Shown in pieces: positions 1 through 9,500 of a stretch of 64,000 nt of DNA. Each line of letters opens with the position of its first letter. Within the stretch, counting starts at the first letter, position 1. This DNA comes from Oscheius sp. JU75. Its lineage: Eukaryota; Nematoda; Chromadorea; Rhabditida; Rhabditidae. The DNA is taken from the NCBI GenBank assembly GCA_037178855.1, contig JASJZC010000001.1, positions 7,998,001 to 8,062,000 of the forward strand, written 5' to 3'. The notes below the pieces were generated by a model, which saw nothing but the letters and a program-made list of their open reading frames with translations, did no database searches and was not told the origin of the DNA. The position numbers and the translations under genes were made by a program.

Positions 1-1043
1 TAGCGTTTAAAACAGTTGATTGGCGTTCGAGCAGGCTTACGCGACGAGTGTACAAGGTCATTTGACAGTAGGACATTTTTTAGGTCGCTTATCAACAAAA
101 AAGGTGATGAAAGTAAGTCAAACAAAAACAGAAGATGACGAGAACCTCTGGGAAAACTATATATGTGCGCTGTGTTTTGCGGTGGGCTAGAAAAAAAATT
201 CAGTACGCCTTTTTTCTTGATTCTTTCTGTTTCTGAATGTAGGGGTGACTCCTATTTAGGGATAAATACGAAAAGAAATAGAAAAACAGAAAACTTCAGG
301 ACAAAAAATGAAGCAAAGGGAGGGAATTTTTTCGGGATTTCCACAAATTAGGCGGTCCACGCGCACATGTATAGAATATTGAAGAACAAAATCTTTGAAT
401 CAAGCTGAATACCCGCCCAAATTCTGGCGCGGTATATTCTCAACAGTTCTGTGAACAAAAATCGTATTCTTTGAGCTCATTTTTCATACAGCAGAAGTGT
501 TTTTCCAAGTTTACGATGTTCTACAAACTTGTTGAGAACATCGAACGCTACACAGAAAAAGAAACTCGAAAAGATTGTTTGTATACTGTATAATTGAATG
601 TATTGCCTCTGTATTGGAAGTTACGCGATACAGAGGCAAATCGCATTGTTCGAACAAGGTGACCACCAGCTACAACTTATAACGAGGTGGATTTATATGC
701 TATAACGGTAAACGGTCGGGGACCGACTACGAGCCATGCGTTCCACCTTACCATCTCTTTAGGATCACCCGTACCCTCTTGTCCCTGTGCAAAATTTCCT
801 CTCATCACCGTGCTCCTCTTCAATTAAAATGTTCTCCAGGAGCCTCATTGATCCGAGTGGTTTCATTCTCTCCTCTCGGCCTCTCTTCCCAGCCCTGGCA
901 GTGAGCCAGGGATCGAAGGCAGCAGGTTGACGACAGACAGCGCAAAACAGAGAGGACACAGAGAGGAGGGCGGGAACTGGCCGGGCAACGCGCCAACACA
1001 CACCAACTGGAGGTATCGATCGTGCGGTCGTCTGTTGCTGCTG
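1..1043. other. upstream/intergenic region
   Basis: No convincing coding exon is seen here. The stretch holds a short imperfect hairpin (514-543) of the dispersed repeat family described below, AT-rich sequence, and presumably the 5' flank of the phosphatase gene that starts at 1044. Open frames on the minus strand around 765-1292 lie opposite the first exon of that gene and have low-complexity, non-family translations. Confidence 0.5.
514..543. repeat. short hairpin repeat
   Basis: CGATGTTCT (514-522) and AGAACATCG (535-543) are exact reverse complements around a 12-nt loop. The arms share the TGTTCTACAA core of the dispersed hairpin family. Confidence 0.55.
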
Positions 1044-2672
1044 ATGAAGCGCAAGCTCAGCGACGACGCCTGTCTTATTTGGCAAGCCAAGAAGGAGGAG
1101 GTTCGAGTCGATGTCAGCCAACTCGACGAGCATCGTGGACCCGGAGGATTCGATCATGACTCGTAGGTTTCTTGATTTACCCCTCCGATTATTATTGCTT
1201 ACATTTCTTTTCTTTTGTCTTCTGGGGGTAGGGTAATTGACATTGTACACACCCTCTACCCCCGCTGTCAACAGTACCTCCGAGAACAACAACAGCGCGA
1301 ATTGTTTGGCGACACAACAGGGGGAAAAACTTTTTTGAATTCTCTCTCACAGATACTTCTCAGTTTTATATGAGCTCCTTTAAACCTTTGTGAACTGCCT
1401 CCATGGTCACGCAACTTCGGAACTAAGTCTCTCTTTTTCTCACAGATTACCCAATTTTCTCATCTTGCAATGTTCTACAAAGTTGTAGAACATTGCAAGA
1501 TGAGAAATTGATTTTCTCTACTACTTTGCAAAACATCATTTCGCCCAAAACAACATTGAATTTGGGAAGAGTGGAATAAAGCTGGACCTTCCCTTTGGCA
1601 TCTGTGCTGCCAAATATCTCACTCTGTTCCCATAAACTTGGATGGTCTTGGTCAAATAGGATAGAAAAGAGGTCAAAAGTGGCGAAAAACATTGATGACT
1701 CATCAGGAAACCGAGTGCAAACAGACGTGTTTTTCAGAATGTCGAGCCTGGTCATGTTGGCCTCAGTGCAGGGAGCAGATGACCTCCGCTACAGGTGTCC
1801 AGCTCTGCCATTGCGTACTCGCTCCACTCCCGAATTCACTCTAGTTTTGGATCTGGACGAGACCCTGGTCCATTGTAGTCTGTCTCCACTGCCAGATGCT
1901 TCACTTGTCTTCCCGGTCGAGTTCCAGAGCACCGTCTATCAGGTTCGTTGCACATTTTCTCACACGTAGAGCATTGAATACTCCGCCTAGAGACTTGAAA
2001 CACAACAATGACAGTACTTGACTGAGTATCTAGTAGCAAAAGTCTTAAACTGAAGAGTGCATAAGCTCCCAACTTTAGGTCTACGTGCGGATCCGACCCC
2101 ACCTCCATACCTTCCTGGAAAGGCTTTCCGACAAATACGAGATCATTCTTTTCACTGCCAGCAAGAGAATTTATGCCGATAAACTAATGGTATCTATTCG
2201 TATCAAAAATAAAATCCTAACAATGCTCTTTTAGAACCTACTCGATCCCCACAAGAGACTCATCCGCCACCGTCTCTTCCGGGAACACTGCCGCTGTGTC
2301 TACGGAAACTATATTAAGGATTTGGACATTCTCGGTCGTGATCTGAGCAAGACGATCATCGTCGACAATGCGCCGCAGTCATTTGCCTACCAAATCGACA
2401 ATGGGATTCCCATCGAGAGCTGGTTCCAGGCCAAGGATGACATGGAACTCTTGAAGCTCATACCGCTATTGGAAGGGCTGGTCAGTCAGGTAGGAAATGA
2501 AAAGTATTGAAATAATGGAAAAGTATAGAGACGTGATGTGCGCGAGACGATTCGGGAGAGATATCGCATTCGCGACATGCTACAGCTGCCGCAGACTGGC
2601 CCGGCACCCATGCCCGAGGAGGAACAGACTATTCCCGTCCGATCACCGGAACCGATCTGTACGAACGGTTAG
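1044..2672 (+). CDS. scpl-3: SCPL-3 / CTDSPL2-type HAD phosphatase, 5 exons
   Basis: Predicted 277-aa FCP1/SCP-family phosphatase of the HAD superfamily, which dephosphorylates phosphoserine/threonine in proteins. Exons read as 1044-1162, 1738-1942, 2079-2189, 2235-2489 and 2529-2672; all phases join. The catalytic motif [11 protein letters not shown] gives nucleophile D78 and acid/base D80. It is followed by the CTDSPL2-like blocks [48 protein letters not shown] and NGIPIESW, and a short C-terminal tail. The N-terminal region before the catalytic domain is only about 70 residues, much shorter than in vertebrate CTDSPL2. The start is the ATG at 1044 (MKRKLSDD); an in-frame ATG at 927 would add 39 low-complexity residues, so the start is the weakest part. 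A polyadenylation signal lies at 3107-3112. GMPPA follows on the same strand, and I recall the C. elegans orthologues also being neighbours in Y47D9A. Confidence 0.85.
1163..1737 (+). other. intron 1 of scpl-3 with a palindromic repeat
   Basis: The 575-nt first intron joins phase 2 (TC) to A, giving Ser40. It contains a nearly perfect palindrome at 1453-1509 and no other recognisable feature. Confidence 0.6.
1453..1509. repeat. near-perfect palindrome (hairpin repeat family)
   Basis: Left arm 1456-1480 and right arm 1483-1507 are perfect 25-nt reverse complements separated by 2 nt (core TGTTCTACAA-AG-TTGTAGAACA). Pairing extends outward with one unpaired T. The same core is found at 514-543, 3825-3877, 8346-8396 and 20723-20773, so it is a dispersed family, probably MITE-derived. 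Confidence 0.8.
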
Positions 2673-3457
2673 ACAAAAGTCCCTAACCGTGAGATTATTC
2701 TATTCTAGTCATCCCTTTTTGTAATGAGTTACTCGCGGCCCGACATATCCAACTTTGAGTTCGTGTTTCGGCATTACAAAGCGATTTCACGTCTTTGCGA
2801 TGTTCTGAAAAGTTGCAAATCAAATCTTTTAACTTTTCAGGGCATGGTAAGACCGTTAAAGTGATTATTGATGCAGAACCATGTACACAAAGGTCGTGTG
2901 CGCGAGACGAGCCTTAGAACTTCCCGGAGAAGCCTAGAGATCCCGTTGTTAAGACTGTTGCATTTTTGTAAATACGTCATTTAGTCCCGAATTGTCTACT
3001 AAGAGAGTCTATTCCCTCCCTCCTACCACCACCACAATCACAAAACTGTTTGGTTCTCTGTTGCTGTTGTACATATATGATAAAGAAAATATGGATACTC
3101 TATATGAATAAATTGTCTACTACTTGTTATGAAGGTTTAAGAGAGCTGGAAGTGGATGAAAAGAAGACAGAAAGCGATCTCTTTATGGCCTAGAAACGTG
3201 ACAGTGCCAAAAGCAGGTCGTGTCGCGTAGATCCGCCTGCAGGCTTGTCGTGCCAGGACCCCGGCTTTAAGCCAAGTCAGAACCACGTTGATTAAACATT
3301 TCCAGCTGTTTACAGGTGACACTCCTCTTCCTTTTTCGGTGGTTTCTCCTCAACAGCCTAAAAGTTTCAGATTCGTGAAGTCTGTGGATCGAATCCAGAC
3401 AAATCCAGTCTCTCTCACTCTCTCTCTGCCCCCGCTGACCCCATTCGGACCTCGGCG
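2673..3457. other. scpl-3 / GMPPA intergenic region
   Basis: It contains the scpl-3 3' UTR with an AATAAA at 3107-3112 and the 5' flank of GMPPA. A partial copy of the hairpin core (GATGTTCTGAAAAGTTGC) lies near 2799. A pyrimidine-rich stretch ending in TTTCAG near 3370 could be a trans-splice acceptor. No coding potential is recognised. Confidence 0.5.
3107..3112 (+). promoter_or_regulatory. polyadenylation signal of scpl-3
   Basis: AATAAA, 435 nt after the scpl-3 stop and 346 nt before the next start codon, on the sense strand. Confidence 0.55.
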
Positions 3458-5607
3458 ATGGCCTTCAAAGCGGCTGTTTTAGTTGGAGGACCACAGAAAG
3501 GTGCGTTACTCTCTTCCCGTCCGAGACTCCGCCTCGCAGCCACCGTGGTCAAGTTTCAAAGAGAGAAAGAGACACTCTGAACCAGTATGATTGCCGCAGC
3601 CGGTGCTCTCATCTCCCTCTACGTCCTCTTTCTCGTTCTGCCAGTTGTCCTTATGGCTCTGGCCGTTCAGAGCAATCCCCTTCGGTTCTGAATCGGTGCG
3701 TGTCTTTTTGGCTTGGGGATGGGGGCGAGAAGTGGCTGTGACACATTCTATGATTTCCTTGACTTGCCGTAATCTCGCTATGACCCCCTTTTCGGACTCA
3801 AGCCCACACATTTTTTAAGTAAGTGATATTCTGCAAAACTGTAGAGCAGATCAAGCTCTTCGACTTTGTAGAACATCGCTAGACCATAAAATCACCCTAT
3901 GGGCTCAACAACCTGTAATTGACCTGAGAAGTACATTGTTCTGTATCTTTCCTTATTCCAATGATATGGGAAAGAGTACCCTGGTCTTACGGTATAAAAT
4001 GTGTGCGAGAGTCAAATAATCGAAGTAGTCTCGGAGGAACAGGATGCCCTCTATTGTAATGGTTTGACCACTGTGATCAAGGTCGAAGGCAAAGGAAGGA
4101 CCCAAAAATGGCTTGATTATGTACTTTCAGGAACCCGATTCCGTCCTCTCTCACTCCAACTACCCAAGCCTCTCTTTCCTATAGCCGGTGTTCCCCTAGT
4201 AGAACACCACATCGATCAACTCTCACAGGTAGTCAGGAATGAGAGATAGTCTGAAAGAAACTTTCAGTTACCTGGCCTGTCCGAAGTCCTCTTAATTGGT
4301 TTTTATAAGGCTGAAGAGTTTTCCGACTTCATTGACAGATGTCAAAAGACGTATCGTATCTCGATCAAGTATCTGCAGGAACCAGAGCCCCTAGGTTAGA
4401 CAATTATAACTGAAGAGAAACGGAGTTTAGGCACTGCTGGTGGTCTTCTTCATTTCCGCGAGCAGTTGGTAGCCGGCAATCCGGACGCAGTCTTTGTCAT
4501 CAATGCAGACGTGTAAGTTTGCATGTCAACTATGAGTCTTAGAACCTGAAACCGCTATGAGCTGGGAGTAGGGGGAACAAATCAGAGTTCAAGGTAGTAC
4601 AAACGGCTTACAGATGTGGCGATCTTCCAGTCCAGGAGATGGGTCAACGTCTCAAGCAGATCCCCGACTGCGGAGCTTTGATTCTAACAACTGAGGCCAC
4701 CCGAGAACAGAGTCGCCATTTCGGATCAGTTGTCGTGGACAATGACGGCCGTGTCCTGCACTTTGTCGATAAGCCGACCACCTTCGTCTCGACTCACATC
4801 AGCTGTGGAGTCTATCTCTTCAAGACAACGACCCTTAAGCAGTTGGTATCCGAGAATCACGGCCTCTGGTTCGAGACAGACATCTTCCCAAGCATGGCTG
4901 CCTCGAACGTTCTCTATGCTCTGCATACGACTCGTTGGTGGAGTCAGACAAAAACTGCAGCGTAAGAGAAAAGAAGGTGACAAGATGAGACAAGATTATT
5001 TTCAGAGCAGTACTCTACGCGAATCGGCACTATCTTCGCCTCTTTAAGCAACGCTACGCTGCTCGTCTTTGCCGAGACCGGGCCCAGATCGTTGGAGACG
5101 TCTTCATTGACCCGAGTGCTGAGGTCGATCCGACTGCCGTTATTGGGCCCAATGTTTCCATTGGAGCCAATGCCAAGATTGGCAGTGGAGCTCGCATCAA
5201 AGAATCCATCATTCTGGCCGATGCGGTCATTGAGAAACACGCCTGTGTCCTGAACTCTGTCATCGGATGGAGATCTACCGTCGGTGCCTGGTCAAGAGTA
5301 GAAGGGATTCCACTGGCTCCCAACCCCAACGTGCCGTTCGCTAAGGTTAGTTGGACAGTCAGAGCTCGTGACAAAGGGAGGAATGATTGGGCGGGCACCA
5401 AAGTGTACTTCAATGAAGCAGAGCCTTATATGAGAAATGTTTCAGCTAGAGAACAAGCCTCTGTTCCTATCGGATGGTCGTCTGAATCCGTCACTAACCA
5501 TTCTCGGTTCCGACGTGACAATTGCCCCTGAGACGATCGTTCTCAACTGCGTTGTCCTGCCATACAAGGAGCTCACCAGTTCGTATAAAAACCAAATTAT
5601 TCTGTAA
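3458..5607 (+). CDS. GMPPA: mannose-1-phosphate guanylyltransferase alpha (GMPPA), 7 exons
   Basis: Predicted 399 aa. Exons 3458-3500, 4131-4228, 4268-4394, 4431-4512, 4614-4961, 5006-5345 and 5446-5607 join in phase. The N-terminal nucleotidyltransferase fold shows [31 protein letters not shown] and the metal-site block INADVC. The PQK insertion in the P-loop-like motif marks the alpha rather than the beta (catalytic) subunit. Residues from about 270 form a left-handed beta-helix with hexapeptide repeats ([20 protein letters not shown]), ending in [17 protein letters not shown] as in animal GMPPA. Known role: GMPPA pairs with GMPPB, which makes GDP-mannose from Man-1-P and GTP in the cytosol, and acts as its allosteric feedback subunit. 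Intron 1 (630 nt) carries a hairpin repeat. The poly(A) signal is at 5699-5704, overlapping the 3' end of the convergent minus-strand gene. Confidence 0.92.
3825..3877. repeat. hairpin repeat in GMPPA intron 1
   Basis: Left arm 3825-3847 (GATATTCTGCAAAACTGTAGAGC) pairs imperfectly with 3855-3877 across a 7-nt loop. It belongs to the TGTTCTACAA hairpin family. Confidence 0.6.
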
Positions 5608-5659
5608 CTTCCAACCCCCCAACTGTGATACGTTTTTCGGTTACATTCCAGGTCCTTCG

Positions 5660-5665
5660 TTTATT
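5660..5665 (-). promoter_or_regulatory. polyadenylation signal of the 99-aa membrane-protein gene
   Basis: TTTATT on the plus strand, so AATAAA on the minus strand, 112 nt after the minus-strand stop at 5777. It lies upstream of the GMPPA signal at 5699-5704, so the two mature 3' ends should overlap. Confidence 0.5.
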
Positions 5666-5698
5666 TATATTGCAATAGAGAGAGAGAGTGACGGTGTA

Positions 5699-5704
5699 AA
5701 TAAA
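5699..5704 (+). promoter_or_regulatory. polyadenylation signal of GMPPA
   Basis: AATAAA 92 nt after the GMPPA stop codon. Confidence 0.55.
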
Positions 5705-5776
5705 CTTCTTGTCCTACTTGTTTGGCTCCTTGACAGTCTTGCTCGTCGCTTCCGACAGTTTCTTCTCCTTTCTCAG

Positions 5777-6076
5777 CTACAACTGCTCCCTGTGGAACTT
5801 GAGCATCTCGTTCTCGATCTCCTTCTGCATGTGCCAGGGCACGACTCGCAGACGATGTTCCAGACATTCCGTATTGTTGCCAGACTGACGGCGGCGTCTC
5901 CAGAGCAGAAATACCGGCAGCGCAGTCATCACCAGCACACAAACTCCCAGTTCAGCTAAATTGCAGACTGACTGTTGTAGTGAGCGGATAAAGTTACCGT
6001 AGAGACCGTAGATCCAAGTGTCGTGACTATTAGTCGTCGCAGCCTCTAGCCATCTTAGAGCGAGATAGTTTTCCAT
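5777..6076 (-). CDS. small single-pass membrane protein, unknown family
   Basis: A 99-aa open frame in one exon. I do not recognise the family. About residues 41-60 (LAELGVCVLVMTALPVFLLW) form one hydrophobic helix, directly followed by RRRR. By the positive-inside rule this puts the C-terminal 40 residues, which look helical and charged, in the cytosol; there is no cleavable signal peptide. Support for it being real: an ATG start only 5 nt downstream of a CTTCCCTAG acceptor-like site (6082-6090, minus), an AATAAA at 5660-5665, and a position tightly fitted between GMPPA and adr-1. Against: it is short and could be a chance frame or the last exon of a longer gene. Confidence 0.5.
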   Translation of the reverse strand: MENYLALRWLEAATTNSHDTWIYGLYGNFIRSLQQSVCNLAELGVCVLVMTALPVFLLWRRRRQSGNNTECLEHRLRVVPWHMQKEIENEMLKFHREQL

Positions 6077-6081
6077 GTCGA

Positions 6082-6090
6082 CTAGGGAAG
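6082..6090 (-). promoter_or_regulatory. candidate trans-splice acceptor
   Basis: CTTCCCTAG on the minus strand, 5 nt before the ATG at 6076. Spliced-leader acceptors in worms typically lie just upstream of the start codon. Confidence 0.35.
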
Positions 6091-6548
6091 AGAACTGGAG
6101 CCTCTGACGAGATTTCCGGCCTTGGCAAGTCGGACAAGTTCCAATTTGTTACTAACAACAAGTTACAAACTATTAAAGGATATTTTCAAAAGTTGCCACC
6201 CGAGGTAATTAGAACAGGACACGAGCCTCTGAGCTACTGGCACACAGTAAGAGACAACAGATTGCACACTTCTGGGGTAAGTATACAAGATACACCGACA
6301 GCTCCGGTGTCTCTTCTCTTTCCTCACAATATGCCTTTTGTTGTTTTGAATTATCCCATTGAGCTTCAATAGAAGTCAGGTTCGTTTTCACTGCTCCTCA
6401 ATTCCAGACACTAGCGCGTGCAAAAACGCGCCCTATCTAGAGGCAGACCTTTGAAGCGAGGCGTTCAATCGTTCGCTTTTAATTATTTTCACCTTCAATA
6501 TCGAAGCACACTTTGTTAATTAGTCCCCTCTTCTAGGTAATTAAGCAA
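6091..6548. other. divergent intergenic region
   Basis: About 460 nt between the minus-strand small membrane gene and adr-1, presumably holding both promoters. A pyrimidine tract ending in CCCCTCTTCTAG (6525-6536) precedes the adr-1 start by 12 nt. No RNA gene or repeat is recognised. Confidence 0.45.
6525..6536 (+). promoter_or_regulatory. candidate trans-splice acceptor of adr-1
   Basis: CCCCTCTTCTAG ends 12 nt before the ATG at 6549, the usual arrangement for a spliced-leader acceptor. It supports the chosen start. Confidence 0.45.
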
Positions 6549-9500
6549 ATGGATTTTAACAAGTACCCGGGAGCCTCCTATGGCTATGGTGGATTCTTCG
6601 AACAGGTAGTTCCCATTTGAATAGCTCAAACATTATGAATTCAGAAGCCGCCGGTTCCTCCGCCGATCGCCAAGGCCCCAAATGTGATGAACTACGGATG
6701 GGGAATGACTCCTGGAATGCCGGCCAACATCAACATGAGCAATCAGTATGGAGGACAGTGGATGGTTCCGCCTCAGTCAGCTGCTCCCCATCATCCTAGC
6801 TTTCCCAAGAAGACTCGTGGTGGTTTTGGATACCCCGGCAGGGTACGTATTTCTTCAAGCTTCAAAATAGAGTTCTAGGGAAACAAACGTCCTCTTTACC
6901 AGCAGCAGCCAAAGCCCTTCGACCCTACTGGAAAGACTCCGGCCATGCTGCTGCACGAGTTGTTCAAGGAGGGAATCAGCGAGAAGTACGAAGAGGTCTC
7001 GACTCCTCAGGCCAAAAAGTACAAGTGTGTTTTGACCTACGGTGGACAGGAGTACTCTCATGATGCCAACTCGAAGAAGGTCGCTAAGCAGGTCAGTTCT
7101 AGTTCATTTGTTCATGGTCTTTTGATTGTTGTGGGAGCCAGCGAGGCTTATAGAGTGGCAACATTTAAGAGTCAGTCAAGTAAGAGTGCACTTGGCTGAG
7201 TAGACAGCCTCAGCACGTTATCTTTCAGAGGTTTTAACAGTGAACGCATTCAAATTACCGAGTGTTCTTAGAACTAAAATCACGCAATGTCTAACCAATT
7301 CTTTTCAGAAGGCTGCCGAGGTTATGATCCGTGGTCTTCGCCCCGAGATCCAGTTTACTCCCTTCGAGGAGACTACTTCTGCAGCTCCAACCAAGAAAGT
7401 TGCTCCTGCATCCAATGCTCCTCCGGCTTTCAATCCGTACAGCCAGTTCGTTCAGCCCGGAGCCTTCGCACAAGCCGTTCCTCCTCCTCTGCCTCCTGCT
7501 CCCATCCTACCGACTCAGCCCAAGAAATCCGGTCCGCCACAGAAGAAGGCCAAAATCCAAGTGCCGGCCCTCGAAGCAGCTCTATCTCTCGTCGACGCCC
7601 TTCGTAAACTCTGTCTGGAGCGGGCCGCTTCCGGTCCGTACAATCCCTCCTTCGAGTTCGAGGAAATCAGCGAGGCGGGTGTGACCGAAAAATTCAAGAA
7701 ATATGTGTAAGCTCCTCCTCTTTATGGCTCTGGAAATCAATTTATAGTTGTATTCTGTCCTTCCCGGAGAAAAACATCAGGTTCACAGCTGAGGCAGTCG
7801 GCCGTGCTGCTCCGAAGGACCTGGTCTGTCTCAAGGCCTTGAAGGAAGAGTTCGGAGTGACCGAGAAGGACATCCGAGCCATTATGAGAAGAAATGTGAT
7901 GGGAAAGGGTGGAACAATGCCCGTTGTCCAGGTCAGTTCAGATATCCTAACTTTCTTTTTGTAGTCTCGAAACTCTCAAGAGGCTCAGGGTGGGAAAAGA
8001 CTCTTTTCCCATTCGAAGCTAATTTTTTCTTCTTTTTAGACCCTACACCATGTTGCGAGCCTATGTCACTGTACGGTAGTCTTCAAAACCGAGACGGTCG
8101 AGCCGAGCATTGGCATAGGAACCGGCAAACAGCTCGGATATACCAGCGAGCTAACTCTCACCGACCACACACGTAATTTTTACCGTTTTCTCTCATTCGA
8201 AAATGACCTCCTTGTCACTATTTCTGTCTAAAGAAGCACATTTTTGGTTAATTCTCAAAGTGACTACCGTAGAGCCTCCGATGAGCGCCATATTCATTCT
8301 TCCAAAGCACTTTTCGGAACGAAGATTTCATTTTCTGACTTTGCGTTGTTCTGCGAAGTTGTAGAGCAGCAAAAGTTCTACAACTTTGCAGAGGATCATA
8401 AAGCCGAAAAATGTCATCTTCGTCTCGAAAAGTACCTCTGGAAGATGGGTGCGTCTCGGGGCATTACGGTCTCTACATTCAAGTGGCGTGTCTTGTACTA
8501 AAATTGACACGTCACTGGAAATCTCTTTCGGTCATCCGCGAATGCGAGACCATGTGGTCGATGACGTGCAAAATTATCTTGAAAAGATGAACTAACAGAA
8601 TAGAAGGTCTTTTTTAGAAAATGATAAGGTTGTCGTCATGGTTGGTGAAATCGGCATGTCCAAGCACGAGGCCAAGGAGAGCGTTTGTCGCAAAATGCTC
8701 AAGTAAGTGCTTGGAATGTTTAAAAGATTGACTTTTCAGAGAGCACTTTGATATCGACGTGGATCAGGTTAACGAGACTGTCCAGGCGGTTCCTCCGTGT
8801 CAAGACCTGCAAGTCCGCTGCGCCAAAAAGTACAAGAACAACAATTCCATTCTCTTCGAGGACTTGGGCACCGTCGGAGTCAAGGATCATGCCTCTTATG
8901 GCTTCAAGTAAGTAACAGTTTCCATCTGAACATGTTCAAGTCTTTTAGGTTCAAGGTTGTTGTCGAAGGAAAAGAGTTCTTTGGGACGGGACCCTCGAAA
9001 AAGGAGGCCAAGAATGCTGCGGCTAGAGAGGCTCTTGCCTGCTTCTTCGTAAGTACCAGGACTATTTAGAACACAACATTATGTACAGAGTGATTCTGCT
9101 GGAGTGGAAGAGGAATCGGAGCCGGAGCCTTGCAGTCGAGAATGCCACGATTTGACCCAATACGTGAGTCTTTCTTAAGCTTGTCTTTACAACAAACTAT
9201 CGATAAAAATGTCGTTCGAGTTCCATGCTCCAAAGTTAGAGCAGATAAAACAGTAGAACACCAACATTCTTAACTGAGCCGCCCACTCGCCGCTACAGTG
9301 ATAACTTAAAAACCGCTTGCATAGTCTGAAAAGTACAGTTTTCAGGTGATTAAGGAGCACATGAATATGCGAAACTTCTTCGGAATGCACGATCAGGCTC
9401 CAAGTCGTTTCGCTGCGTAAGTCTCTCACACTCCTTTCAGCAACTAAATCAACTGCAGGTTCGTGTTCAAGAACGCGGAAGGCTGCAAGAGAATGGTCAG

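Noticed and set aside
765-1292. 175-codon minus-strand frame
   Set aside because: It overlaps the first exon of the phosphatase gene on the other strand, has a low-complexity translation and no family resemblance.
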